Shown piece after piece: positions 1 through 8,191 of a DNA stretch of 27,053 nt. A model generated the notes under the pieces. That model had not been told where the DNA came from. It saw only the letters and a program-made list of their open reading frames with translations, and searched no databases. The first letter of the stretch is position 1; each line of letters opens with the position of its first letter. The translations under genes were made by a program, and so were the position numbers. Source of the DNA: Lachnoclostridium sp. UBA1241 (GTDB lineage: Bacteria; Bacillota; Clostridia; Lachnospirales; Lachnospiraceae); contig DBWJ01000095.1 in assembly GCA_002308955.1 (NCBI GenBank), forward strand, positions 1 to 27,053. Reading direction: 5' to 3'.

Positions 1-175
<175 letters not shown>

Positions 176-182
176 CTAAAAA

Positions 183-211
183 AATATAGCACAACATCCC
201 GCAAAATGCAA
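183..211 (-). promoter_or_regulatory. Promoter of rpsB, sigma-70/SigA type
   Basis: On the minus strand the -35 hexamer TTGCAT (206-211) and the -10 hexamer TATATT (183-188) are separated by exactly 17 bp, with TGC just before the -10. It begins just after the codY stop codon, so rpsB can be expressed apart from codY. Transcription would start near 176, giving a leader of about 95 bases. Confidence 0.75.
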
Positions 212-219
212 GGAAAAAT

Positions 220-984
220 TTATCTTCCCAGATAATCGTACAAATTCTCATTCAACACGCGGATAAACGTGCCCTTCATACCGGAGGAACGGGACTCGAT
301 AACACCCGCGCTTTCCAGCTTTCTGAGGGCATTTACGATAACGGAACGGGTGATGTGGGCTTTGTCTGCAACACGGCTCGTAACAAGGATGCCTTCCTTG
401 CCGTTCAGTTCTTCGAACACCTGATGAATCGCCTCGATTTCCATTACGGAAAGTGAGGAAAATGCGGATTCCGCAACCTTCTGATCCCGGATGGCCGCAG
501 CGGACTCCTCGTTCTTCGAGCGAACAATCTCAAGACCGACAACGGTTGTCGCATATTCTGCAAGGATGATGTCATCGATGGAATACGGCTTGCTTTCCCG
601 GTACAGGAACAACGTACCGTTCCGGTCTCCCGCAATATCAATCGGGGTTGCAATCGCATAATACCGGGACGCCGCCTCCTCTTCAAAGCCGAGCATCTGA
701 AGGTTAAGGTTCTCCTTTGTCGAAAGAATGCTTAAGAGGCGCTCATTCATCTCGTTATCGATGTAACTGCCGAGGGAATCCTTAACAAGTCCGGACAGCG
801 CGGGAATTTCCTCACGCTTGCCGCTTCCGAGTACTTTACCCTTACGGCTCAGGACAAGAACATTGGACTCCAAAACGCCGCAGAGAACGAGGCAGATATC
901 ATTGAATACAACTTTACCGGTATTCTGGTTATTGTGTAGAAGCTTCTGAATCTTTCTGGTTTTATCAAGCAGCTGAACGCTCAT
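220..984 (-). CDS. codY: CodY, GTP- and branched-chain amino acid-sensing global repressor
   Basis: This 254-residue protein has the usual CodY length and layout. An N-terminal GAF-type domain (about residues 1-155) binds isoleucine/valine/leucine in known CodY proteins. A linker and a C-terminal winged helix follow (about 200-246), with the diagnostic block ITRSVIVNALRKLESAG (from residue 211) and then the conserved ESRSSGMKGTFIRVLN. In Firmicutes CodY represses amino acid uptake, biosynthesis and stationary-phase genes when nutrients are plentiful. The start has an AGGAG site 7 bases upstream. It is 88 bp downstream of topA and in the same direction, so probably co-transcribed from the comM side. 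I see no terminator after it; the rpsB promoter begins there instead. Confidence 0.96.
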   Translation of the reverse strand: MSVQLLDKTRKIQKLLHNNQNTGKVVFNDICLVLCGVLESNVLVLSRKGKVLGSGKREEIPALSGLVKDSLGSYIDNEMNERLLSILSTKENLNLQMLGFEEEAASRYYAIATPIDIAGDRNGTLFLYRESKPYSIDDIILAEYATTVVGLEIVRSKNEESAAAIRDQKVAESAFSSLSVMEIEAIHQVFEELNGKEGILVTSRVADKAHITRSVIVNALRKLESAGVIESRSSGMKGTFIRVLNENLYDYLGR

Positions 985-1040
985 AAAAAACTCCTATCGT
1001 ATATCGGCACGCGGGGCGCCGTGTCATTTAACGCAATAAA

Positions 1041-1108
1041 GCTTCTGCCGGGACATGTAATCGCCGTCCGGCTCAGGGCTTCTGCCAGGACATGTAATCG
1101 CACTCCGG
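1041..1108. repeat. Imperfect tandem duplication at the 3' end of topA
   Basis: Positions 1041-1071 and 1078-1108 match at 28 of 31 bases, with a period of 37 bp. The right copy encodes the last codons of topA (DYMSWQK). The left copy lies after the stop codon and would read DYMSRQKLYCVK followed by a stop in another frame. This looks like a small tandem duplication that replaced the original topA terminus. Confidence 0.75.
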
Positions 1109-3037
1109 ATAGCCCTCGCAGCCATAGTAACGGCGGCCTTTCTTCGTGCGGCGGACAATCAGTTCCTTCCCGCACTTCGGGCAGGCGATTCCGCTCTTTT
1201 CGATAATCTGTTTCGTGTTGCGGCACTCCGGGAAACCTGGGCAGGCAAGGAATTTGCCGTGCGGACCGTATTTATAAACCATGGTCCGTCCGCACTGGTC
1301 GCAGACAACGTCGGACACTTCGTCCTTCACTTTTCTGCGCTCAAGCGATGCTTCTGCGGCGGCAACCGCCTGATGCAGATCCGGATAGAAATTCTTAACG
1401 ACGTTCTTCCACGAAACGTTGCCCTCTTCGATTCCGTCGAGGAGCGTCTCCATCGTCGCAGTGAAATCGGTTTCGACAATCGACGGGAAAGCTTCCTTCA
1501 TCAGATTGTTAACCGCTTCGCCGAGCTCGGTGGCGAATACTGCTTTGCCTTCCTTAGCGACATAGTGTCTTGCAAGAAGCGTCGTAATCGTAGGAGCATA
1601 CGTGCTCGGGCGGCCGATTCCGGTTTCTTCCATCGTCTTAACGAGGCTTGCCTCGGTATAATGGGCCGGCGGCTGCGTAAAATGCTGCTCCGCATTAAGC
1701 TCTGCGGATGCGAATACGCTTCCCTCCTGCGGCATCTTGCCGGTACGCTTCTTTGTGCTCTCCTCCTCATCGGAGAAACTGTATACTTTTTCGAAGCCGT
1801 CGAATTTGACGGAGCTGAAGCTGCTTGTGAAGATGTGTCCGTTTCCTTCAATCTTCAGGTTGGTCGTGCGGTATACGGCCTCCTTCATGCGGCTGGCAAC
1901 AAATCTTCTCCAGATCAGCTGATACAGACGAAGCTGTTCCTTCGAAAGGTCATTCTTCAGATCCTCCGGAGTCAGATTCACATAGGAAGGACGAATGGCT
2001 TCGTGCGCGTCCTGAATCCGTCTTCCGGTCTCCTTCTCCTTCTGCGCGGCGCGGACATAGTCCTTGCCGATGGAATCGGTAATATACTTCTTAACGGCTG
2101 CGTCCGCCTCATCCGAGATACGGGTGGAATCGGTACGCAGGTAAGTGATCAGACCGAGGGTTCCGTGTCCTTTGACGTCAACGCCTTCATACAACTGCTG
2201 TGCGATCCGCATCGTCTTCTGCGTCGGGAAATTCAGCGCCTTATAGGCTTCCTGCTGCAGCGTACTGGTCGTAAACGGAAGCGGCGCGGCTTTCTTACGC
2301 TCGCCTTCCTTCACTTCGGAAACTTTGAAATCGGCACCCTTCAGCGCGGCAAGTACCTTGTCTGCATCGGCCTTTGAAGAAAGCGTTGCCTTTTTCTTCT
2401 TTCCGAAATACGTTGCCTGAATCGGCTTCTTATCGCCTTCCATAGAGAAGGAACCGGTAATGGTCCAGTATTCCTCCTGAACAAACGCGCTGATCTCGGC
2501 GTCGCGGTCGCAGATCATTCGAAGCGCCACCGACTGTACACGGCCTGCGCTCAGTCCGCGCTTAATCTTCTGCCAGAGAATCGGGCTGATCTCGTAACCT
2601 ACCATTCGGTCAAGCACACGTCTTGCCTGCTGCGCGTCAACCAGGTTACGGTCAATCTCGCGGGCATTCTTTAAGGAATTCTTCACCGCGTCTTTCGTTA
2701 TTTCGTTAAATGTGATACGGAACGTCTTCTTCGGATCAGGCTTCAGAAGCTCCTGCAAATGCCATGCAATCGCTTCACCCTCACGGTCCGGGTCGGTTGC
2801 GAGATAAACTTTATCCGCTTTTTTGATTTCTCTTCTGAGTGCGGAAAGGACGTCTCCTTTGCCGCGGATTGTAATATAATAGGGCTCGAAGTCCTTGTCG
2901 ACATCGATTCCGAGTTTGCTCTTCGGGAGGTCACGGACATGTCCGCCCGAGGCAAGAACCTCGAAATTGGAACCCAGATACTTTTTCACTGTCTTCGCTT
3001 TCGCGGGAGACTCCATGATGACCAGATTTTTTGCCAT
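1073..3037 (-). CDS. topA: DNA topoisomerase I (type IA)
   Basis: A 654-residue enzyme that relaxes negative supercoils by cutting one strand through a 5'-phosphotyrosine. The TOPRIM domain is at the N-terminus (KNLVIMESPAKAKTVKKYLG, metal-binding acidic cluster TDPDREGE at 81-88). The active-site tyrosine is Tyr299 in ITYLRTDSTRIS. The GRPSTYAPTI block and two C-terminal four-cysteine zinc ribbons follow (CDQCGR...CPGFPEC and CPKCGK...CEGYPEC). The start at 3037 has GGAGGAT a few bases upstream; a longer in-frame reading begins at a non-ATG codon at 3103 inside dprA and is not preferred. It lies 35 bp after dprA, with a hairpin between. The last residues appear altered by a local duplication. 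Confidence 0.97.
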   Translation of the reverse strand: MAKNLVIMESPAKAKTVKKYLGSNFEVLASGGHVRDLPKSKLGIDVDKDFEPYYITIRGKGDVLSALRREIKKADKVYLATDPDREGEAIAWHLQELLKPDPKKTFRITFNEITKDAVKNSLKNAREIDRNLVDAQQARRVLDRMVGYEISPILWQKIKRGLSAGRVQSVALRMICDRDAEISAFVQEEYWTITGSFSMEGDKKPIQATYFGKKKKATLSSKADADKVLAALKGADFKVSEVKEGERKKAAPLPFTTSTLQQEAYKALNFPTQKTMRIAQQLYEGVDVKGHGTLGLITYLRTDSTRISDEADAAVKKYITDSIGKDYVRAAQKEKETGRRIQDAHEAIRPSYVNLTPEDLKNDLSKEQLRLYQLIWRRFVASRMKEAVYRTTNLKIEGNGHIFTSSFSSVKFDGFEKVYSFSDEEESTKKRTGKMPQEGSVFASAELNAEQHFTQPPAHYTEASLVKTMEETGIGRPSTYAPTITTLLARHYVAKEGKAVFATELGEAVNNLMKEAFPSIVETDFTATMETLLDGIEEGNVSWKNVVKNFYPDLHQAVAAAEASLERRKVKDEVSDVVCDQCGRTMVYKYGPHGKFLACPGFPECRNTKQIIEKSGIACPKCGKELIVRRTKKGRRYYGCEGYPECDYMSWQKP

Positions 3038-3050
3038 ACTATCCTCCGAC

Positions 3051-3072
3051 CGGAACGGCTGCGGCCATTCCG
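3051..3072 (-). other. Stem-loop between dprA and topA
   Basis: Immediately after the dprA stop the minus-strand RNA can form a 9-base-pair stem (CGGAAUGGC with GCCGUUCCG, one G-U pair) around the loop CGCA. No run of U follows; the topA ribosome binding site does. It is therefore unlikely to be a terminator. It could protect or process the transcript, or affect topA translation. Confidence 0.4.
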
Positions 3073-4242
3073 TTATTGAAGCATTCCTTCCGCGCATCTG
3101 CAATAATAGTTCGGAATGCTTTGCCGGACGACTCCGAGATTCTGCAGGGAGTACAGCACTTCGGAGAGCTTTCCGACGGTTAATCCGCTTTCTTCAAGTA
3201 GCAGATCGAAGTGCTTGGCGTCCAAACGACACAAATCATACACTACTTTTTCTTCCTCTGCAAGTCCCAATTTATCATTTTCAGAATTTTTCGACAATTT
3301 CTCCGTTTCAGCTTCATCGTTAGATAAATTGAACGATATTTGCGAACTGTATGTAGAATATCGGGCAAATGCCGGGTAAAATGCCGCAAGATCCGACAGA
3401 ATCTCCCTCGGAGACGTTACGAGTCTCGCTCCCTGTTTGATGAGATTCAGACACCCCTGACTGTTCCGGTCACCGATCCTTCCGGGTATCGCATAAATCT
3501 CTTTTCCCTGTTCAAGTCCTCGATCAACCGTGATCAGCGTTCCGCTCCGTTCGGCTGCCTCAATCACAAGAATTCCGTCGGACATAGCCGCAATCAGACG
3601 ATTCCTATGCGGGAAATTCTGCTTTAATGCAGGAACCTCAGGTCCGTGTTCGGAAAGAATGCATGCCTGCTCACGCATCTCCTGATACAGTCTCCAGTTT
3701 TCCTTCGGATACGGAACACCGATTCCGGAGCCGAGTATACCGACCGTTCTCCCGCCGTACGGAAGCGCTGCGTGATGACTGAGCCCGTCGATTCCCATGG
3801 CAAGCCCGCTCACAACCGTAACGCCTGCTTTCGCCAGTTCTCCTGAAAAAAATGATGCGATGCTCTGCCCGTAATCGCTTGCCCGCCTTGATCCGACAAT
3901 CGCTATGGATGGCGCGTCCTCCTTCGGAAGCCTTCCCTGTACGAATAAAACATACGGACGGTCAGACAGGTCAAGCAGACGCTTCGGGTAACGACTTTCG
4001 TCATAACGGATAGCCGATATATCATGTTTCACGGTAAAATCATACAGTCGAAGACGGTTTTCTTCCTTCTTCGGCGTTGTGAGAAGTGAGTATTCAAGAG
4101 GCGTAAGTCCTTCGACGCTCCGGATTACTCCCGCTCCCGCGCAGAATACGCCCTGCGCCGAGCCGAACCGGTCAAGAAGTAATGTAATGTGTGCAACCGA
4201 AGCAACCGCTCCGGAAAGCCAGATATCATATGAGTCCGCCAT
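3073..4242 (-). CDS. dprA: DprA/Smf, DNA-processing protein
   Basis: DprA binds incoming single-stranded DNA during natural transformation and loads RecA. The 389-residue product has the Rossmann-like core with GSRR (117-120), SGLAMGID (145-152), the FPHRNR block (210-215) and EAAERSGTLIT. A C-terminal winged helix (about 330-389) corresponds to the DML1-type domain. The chosen ATG at 4242 has a GGAGG element 13 bases upstream and overlaps the end of comM by 17 bp, which suggests translational coupling. ATG codons at 4296 and 4272 in the same frame would add 18 or 10 residues and cannot be ruled out. Its partner comM lies directly upstream. Confidence 0.93.
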   Translation of the reverse strand: MADSYDIWLSGAVASVAHITLLLDRFGSAQGVFCAGAGVIRSVEGLTPLEYSLLTTPKKEENRLRLYDFTVKHDISAIRYDESRYPKRLLDLSDRPYVLFVQGRLPKEDAPSIAIVGSRRASDYGQSIASFFSGELAKAGVTVVSGLAMGIDGLSHHAALPYGGRTVGILGSGIGVPYPKENWRLYQEMREQACILSEHGPEVPALKQNFPHRNRLIAAMSDGILVIEAAERSGTLITVDRGLEQGKEIYAIPGRIGDRNSQGCLNLIKQGARLVTSPREILSDLAAFYPAFARYSTYSSQISFNLSNDEAETEKLSKNSENDKLGLAEEEKVVYDLCRLDAKHFDLLLEESGLTVGKLSEVLYSLQNLGVVRQSIPNYYCRCAEGMLQ

Positions 4243-5767
4243 TGTAACCGCGAAAGCCTCCTTCCATAGCATGATATAAAACCGCTTCGGAAACATGCGC
4301 TTCCGTAATTATCTCCTCTTCGGCAAGGTCCGCAATGGTTCTTGCCACCCTGCGGATGCGGTCGTAAAGCCTTACGCTGAATCCTCGGCTCACAAAAGAA
4401 TTCACAAGCTTCTGTTCCGCTTTCCGAGTCATTACGCAATACTTATCAAGTCCCGCGGAAGGAATCTGCGCATTCAGTCTCCAGGGCTCCTCCTTAAAGC
4501 GTTCCGCCTGAAGCTGTCTGCATTTCGTTACCTTCTCCCGAAGCTTCGCGCTTGTTTCCCCGCAGGTCTTATCCGAAAGATCTTTAAGCGGAACCGCAGA
4601 CAGTTCGACGCAGAGATCAATCCGGTCCAGAATCGGCTGGCTGATCTTCCCCATATAGCGGCGGATCCGGTCCGGCGAACAGGAGCAGCGGTTTCGATCC
4701 GGATAATATCCGCATGGGCATGGATTCATCGCGGCAACCAGAAGAAAGGATGCCGGAAGCTCATAGTTTCCGTACAGTCTTGAGATCACCACCCTGTGTT
4801 CCTCAAGGGGCTGCCTTAATACTTCAATGCATTCCCTGCGAAATTCCGGAAACTCATCCAAAAAGAGGACGCCGTTCGTTGCAAGTGTAATCTCTCCCGG
4901 TACCGGAAGCCTCGCGCCGCCGCCTGCCATTCCGGGCGGCGTACAGGTATGGTGCGGACTCCGAAACGGACGCTTCGTGATTCTTCCGTTCTCCGGCCGG
5001 AACATACCCGCAACGCTGTAAATCTTCGTTAGTTCAATGCTTTCCTCTAAACTAAGCGGCGGCAGAATTCCCGGAATTCTTCTTGCGAGCATTGTTTTAC
5101 CGGAACCGGGAGGCCCGAGAAGCAGAAGGTTATGTCCTCCCGCAGCGGCAATCAGCGCAGCCCGTTTTGCAAGATACTGCCCCCGGATATCCGAGAAATC
5201 CTCCTCCGTTTCCGTTACTTCCGCCTCATACTCCCTGATAAGCGGTTCCTTTTCTCCGCTTCCGATGAAGAAATCAATGACCTCATCCAAAGTCTCCGCA
5301 GCGAATACTTTGATGCCGTCTACCATCACTGCTTCCTGCCCGTTATCCTTCGGGACGATTATCCATTCCATGCCGTCTTCTCTTGCCGAGAAGGCGCACG
5401 AAAGTACGCCCGGAACCGGACGGATCTCTCCGTTGAGCCCAACTTCACCGATGATACACACCCGTTCCGTGAGCTCGGCGGGAATCATCTCAAGGCCGCA
5501 CAGAATCCCCACCGCAATCGCAAGGTCATACGCCGTTCCTTCCTTTCTTAAGTCCGCCGGTGACAGATTGACCGTTATCTTCTTCGCGGGAAGCGGTACC
5601 CCGACATTCCGAAGCGCAACCCTTACCCGCTCCCTTGCTTCCCTTACCTCTGCGGCAATCAGCCCGACCAGATTGATACCCGGAAGCCCATTGCCGACAT
5701 CCACCTCGACATCGACCTTCTTCGCGTCGATCCCGAGAAGTGCCATACTGTGAATCTTACAAAACAT
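4226..5767 (-). CDS. comM: ComM/YifB family AAA+ ATPase (Mg-chelatase-like)
   Basis: The 513-residue protein has the N-terminal ChlI-like domain, the Mg-chelatase AAA+ core with Walker A GPPGSGKT (218-225), the Walker B block GVLFLDEFPEF, the Cys-rich stretch NPCPCGYYPD and the C-terminal Mg_chelatase_C domain. In transformable bacteria ComM is a hexameric helicase that promotes branch migration during integration of transforming DNA; in Clostridia the family is usually annotated only as YifB. The ATG at 5767 has GGAGG 6 bases upstream, and its product begins with the family-typical MFCKIHSMALLGID. Another ATG at 5797 has no comparable site. The start codon lies in one arm of a 13-bp inverted repeat. 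It is the first gene of the comM-dprA-topA-codY run. Confidence 0.93.
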   Translation of the reverse strand: MFCKIHSMALLGIDAKKVDVEVDVGNGLPGINLVGLIAAEVREARERVRVALRNVGVPLPAKKITVNLSPADLRKEGTAYDLAIAVGILCGLEMIPAELTERVCIIGEVGLNGEIRPVPGVLSCAFSAREDGMEWIIVPKDNGQEAVMVDGIKVFAAETLDEVIDFFIGSGEKEPLIREYEAEVTETEEDFSDIRGQYLAKRAALIAAAGGHNLLLLGPPGSGKTMLARRIPGILPPLSLEESIELTKIYSVAGMFRPENGRITKRPFRSPHHTCTPPGMAGGGARLPVPGEITLATNGVLFLDEFPEFRRECIEVLRQPLEEHRVVISRLYGNYELPASFLLVAAMNPCPCGYYPDRNRCSCSPDRIRRYMGKISQPILDRIDLCVELSAVPLKDLSDKTCGETSAKLREKVTKCRQLQAERFKEEPWRLNAQIPSAGLDKYCVMTRKAEQKLVNSFVSRGFSVRLYDRIRRVARTIADLAEEEIITEAHVSEAVLYHAMEGGFRGYNGGLI

Positions 5768-5811
5768 ACCATTCCTCCGAAAGTTGATAACTTCCATTGT
5801 ATGTTTTGTAA
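5757..5811. promoter_or_regulatory. Perfect 13-bp inverted repeat spanning the comM start
   Basis: TTACAAAACATAC (5757-5769) and its exact reverse complement GTATGTTTTGTAA (5799-5811) flank a 29-bp spacer. The spacer holds the comM ribosome binding site and a small nested palindrome AAGTT-GAT-AACTT (5781-5793). The start codon of comM is inside one arm. In RNA this would put the ribosome binding site in the loop and the AUG in the stem; in DNA it could be an operator. A TACAAT -10-like hexamer (5796-5801, minus) overlaps the other arm. Confidence 0.6.
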
Positions 5812-5838
5812 TCGCTGTAAACTATCGGCAGAACACAT

Positions 5839-5873
5839 AAAAAGACAGCATCTTCTTTGGGAAAATGCTGTCT
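5839..5873 (-). terminator. Intrinsic terminator downstream of nrdR
   Basis: On the minus strand a 9-bp perfect stem AGACAGCAT/ATGCTGTCT with a 13-base loop is followed directly by TTTTTATG. It is in the right place to end the nrdR transcript and isolate it from comM. Confidence 0.7.
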
Positions 5874-5911
5874 CTCCATTCGAATTCAATAATAATATGT
5901 TGTCTCTTTTC

Positions 5912-5935
5912 ACAAAAACGTCAGGGCGTTTTTGT
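5912..5935 (-). terminator. A/T-rich hairpin overlapping the nrdR stop codon
   Basis: ACAAAAACG and CGTTTTTGT form a 9-bp stem around a 6-base loop, with one end touching the nrdR stop codon. The stem has few G-C pairs but an A-run and a T-run in its arms, as in weak intrinsic terminators. It sits just before the stronger hairpin at 5839-5873, so the two may work in tandem. Confidence 0.45.
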
Positions 5936-6402
5936 TACTTTTTCTTATCCTCATGATCCAAAAGTTTCTTTAATTCATCCATAAAGGTACTTACGTCCTT
6001 AAACTCGCGGTATACGGAAGCGAAACGTACATAAGCAACGGCATCCAAACTCTTCAGCTTATCCATAACAAGTTCGCCGATCTTGGAGCTCGGAATTTCC
6101 TTCTCTTCCATATTGAAGATAGCATTCTCCACCTCATCCACAAGCTGCGTAATCTGAGAAACGCTGATGGGACGCTTATGACAGGACCGGAATACGCCTG
6201 CCTCAATCTTCGAGCGGTCATATGCCTCACGCACATTGCCCTTTTTGATTACGACAAGCGGAATGGTCTCAACTTTCTCATAAGTCGTGAAACGCTTGTT
6301 GCATTTCTCGCACTGACGGCGACGTCTTATTGCATTGGTTTCTTCAGAAGGTCTGGAATCGATAACCTTTGTGTTTTCATCACCGCAAAACGGACATTTC
6401 AT
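5935..6402 (-). CDS. nrdR: NrdR, ribonucleotide reductase repressor
   Basis: The 155-residue protein has the family's normal size and order: an N-terminal zinc ribbon (Cys3, Cys6, Cys31, Cys34, starting MKCPFCGDENTKVIDSR) and an ATP-cone domain with VVIKKGNVREAYDRSKI. NrdR senses ATP/dATP and represses ribonucleotide reductase genes by binding NrdR boxes; no nrd gene is in this window. An AGAGGT ribosome binding site lies 5-6 bases before the ATG. It is 44 bp downstream of the DUF4867 gene on the same strand with no terminator visible between, so read-through from the kdgK promoter is possible. Confidence 0.96.
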   Translation of the reverse strand: MKCPFCGDENTKVIDSRPSEETNAIRRRRQCEKCNKRFTTYEKVETIPLVVIKKGNVREAYDRSKIEAGVFRSCHKRPISVSQITQLVDEVENAIFNMEEKEIPSSKIGELVMDKLKSLDAVAYVRFASVYREFKDVSTFMDELKKLLDHEDKKK

Positions 6403-6446
6403 ACCTTACCTCTTTCTGCGCTGTGCGCTAAATCGGATGAATGTTT

Positions 6447-7091
6447 TTAGATCAGATCAATAATATCAATGTTCTCGCCGGTAAGACCGATCACCGCGCC
6501 CTGCTTGGCCTCGCCTGCCTCGGGATGCGCGATCAGCCACTTGTTGGCTGCGAAAAGTCTCGCGTCATCGTCATTCTTAACGGTGATCGCAGGCTTCTCA
6601 AGGTTCGTGCCCTTCGGAAGAATGATAACTACGCGGAAGTGGTCACCCTTCTTTGCGCTGCAGGGTGCATAGTGAAGCGTCGTTGCGTAAAGTTCAACAC
6701 CGGTGCCTGCCGGGCAGAAGAAAGCCTCAACCTTGGAGGTGTCAAGCATCTTACCCATGCAGTCCTGCTGACGGGCAAGAAGAAGGATGCAATCCTCAGC
6801 TGCAATATCGATCTCGCTGTCACGGTGATACTCAAGACAGTTGAGCTTCGTGTTCGTGCCGTTGCAGTAACCGATCTGAATCGGCATGCCGCCGTAGCAG
6901 TTCAGCGTGAAATCCTTCATCGCGGGAGTTGCCTCAAGACCTGCATCGGAAGGAACATAAACAACCGCGTCCGCAGGAGCGGGGGTCGTCTTTACGAGTA
7001 CATCCAGAAGTTCCTTCGTGTCGTATCCGGTAACTACACGACCGTAGGTTGCGAATGCCTCATCGGTTACTTTTTGAATTTTCAGTGCCAT
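6447..7091 (-). CDS. DUF4867 family protein linked to uronate catabolism
   Basis: I recognise this 214-residue protein as a DUF4867 member from the blocks GGMPIQIGYCNG, NTKLNCLEYHRDSEI, DTSKVEAFF.PAGT and YATTLHYAPCSA. Its function is not established. The conserved Glu87, His89, Glu93 and His140 resemble a cupin-type metal site, and the YGRVV element near residue 16 recalls ureidoglycolate lyase-like cupins; both points are inference. It follows kdgK by 19 bp with an AAAGGGG ribosome binding site and lies opposite uxaC. A role as an accessory isomerase, epimerase or regulator in sugar-acid metabolism is therefore plausible. It is predicted cytoplasmic, with no signal peptide or membrane segment. 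Confidence 0.85.
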   Translation of the reverse strand: MALKIQKVTDEAFATYGRVVTGYDTKELLDVLVKTTPAPADAVVYVPSDAGLEATPAMKDFTLNCYGGMPIQIGYCNGTNTKLNCLEYHRDSEIDIAAEDCILLLARQQDCMGKMLDTSKVEAFFCPAGTGVELYATTLHYAPCSAKKGDHFRVVIILPKGTNLEKPAITVKNDDDARLFAANKWLIAHPEAGEAKQGAVIGLTGENIDIIDLI

Positions 7092-7110
7092 AGTTTTTGT
7101 CCCCTTTCAT

Positions 7111-8133
7111 TTATCTCTGTACCCGTCCGCTGCCGTCTCCGCCGGCAAGGGCAAGTACTTCGTCTCTTGTTACGTGGTTGAAATCTCCGGGAATCGTATG
7201 CTTCAATGCGCTTGCCGCTACGGCAAATTCCAAAGCTTCCGGCCCGGTCTTTCCGTCCAAAAGGCCGCAGATCAGTCCGGCTGCGAAGGAATCGCCTCCG
7301 CCTACGCGGTCCACGATATGAAGCTTATAGGTGCGGGAATGATAGAATTCCTTTCCGTCGTAGATGGCTGCCGACCAGTTGTTGTCGGATGCGGAAAGGC
7401 TCTCACGAAGAGAACTTACCACATACTTGAATCCGAAACGCTCGGTCATCTGCTTGAAGATGTCTTCATAACCCGCAAGTTCCAGGCTTCCGCTTGTTAC
7501 ATCGGTCTTGCCGGGCTTGAAACCGAGTACCTTGTCAGCATCCTCTTCGTTTCCGATGCACACATCCACATACTGCATCAGCTCGGTCATAACCTTCTGC
7601 GCCTTCTCGGAACTCCAGAGCTTCTTTCGGAAATTCAGATCGCAGGAAACCGTCAGACCGTGTTTCTTGGCGCTTATAAGAGCTGCCTTCGTCACTTCGG
7701 CCGCACTGTCGCTGATGGCAGGCGTAATTCCCGTAAAATGGAACCACTCCGCGCCCTCGAAAATCTTATCGAAATCAAAATCGGAAGGAACCGCTTCCGC
7801 TATGGCGGAATGGGCGCGGTCATAGATTACCTTCGAAGGACGTACCGAAGCGCCGGTCTCAAGATAATAGATGCCGACACGGTCGCCGCCCCATACGATA
7901 TTCGAACAGTCAACGCCTTCCTTCATCAGGGAAGCCGCAGCGCTCTTACCGATCTCGTTCTTCGGAAGCTTGGTTACATAGGAAACGTCATATCCGAATC
8001 CGGCCAGGGATACCGCCACATTGGCCTCGCCTCCGCCGTAGCATACATCGAAACTGTCCGCCTGTACAAAACGCTCATATCCCGGCGTGGAAAGACGAAG
8101 CATAATCTCACCGAGCGTAACAACTTTACTCAT
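7111..8133 (-). CDS. kdgK: 2-keto-3-deoxygluconate kinase, PfkB family
   Basis: This 340-residue PfkB sugar kinase has the N-terminal glycine pair region YGGGEANVAVSLAGFG (32-47) and the C-terminal signature DRVGGGDSFAAGL, with Asp281 as the catalytic base. KdgK phosphorylates 2-keto-3-deoxygluconate to KDPG, the last step before aldol cleavage in glucuronate and galacturonate breakdown. The divergent uxaC supports this substrate over other PfkB sugars. The ATG at 8133 has GGAGGT just upstream; an in-frame TTG at 8151 is less likely. A strong promoter precedes it, and the DUF4867 gene follows in the same unit. Substrate specificity is inferred from similarity and context. Confidence 0.9.
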   Translation of the reverse strand: MSKVVTLGEIMLRLSTPGYERFVQADSFDVCYGGGEANVAVSLAGFGYDVSYVTKLPKNEIGKSAAASLMKEGVDCSNIVWGGDRVGIYYLETGASVRPSKVIYDRAHSAIAEAVPSDFDFDKIFEGAEWFHFTGITPAISDSAAEVTKAALISAKKHGLTVSCDLNFRKKLWSSEKAQKVMTELMQYVDVCIGNEEDADKVLGFKPGKTDVTSGSLELAGYEDIFKQMTERFGFKYVVSSLRESLSASDNNWSAAIYDGKEFYHSRTYKLHIVDRVGGGDSFAAGLICGLLDGKTGPEALEFAVAASALKHTIPGDFNHVTRDEVLALAGGDGSGRVQR

Positions 8134-8162
8134 AACGACCTCCGAACACAAATACTGTTAGA

Positions 8163-8191
8163 ATTTTACCATATCTTGCGACGATTTGCAA
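8163..8191 (-). promoter_or_regulatory. Promoter of kdgK
   Basis: On the minus strand TTGCAA (8186-8191) and TAAAAT (8163-8168) are separated by 17 bp, a good match to the housekeeping sigma consensus. It lies about 30 bp before the kdgK start. The -35 sits in the palindrome ATTTGCAAAT (8184-8193). Confidence 0.75.

Noticed and set aside
998..1027. ATGACA-18-TATACG as a codY promoter on minus
   Set aside because: Transcription would start at about 991, within the codY ribosome binding site, so it could not give a normal transcript.
1259..2377. A 372-codon open frame on plus across topA
   Set aside because: It lies opposite the fully supported topA gene, has no convincing ribosome binding site or recognisable domain, and its length follows from the codon pattern of topA.
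5037..5753. A 238-codon Ser-rich open frame on plus opposite comM
   Set aside because: Low-complexity Ser/Pro/Thr composition typical of an antisense shadow, and no domain; comM has all its family motifs.
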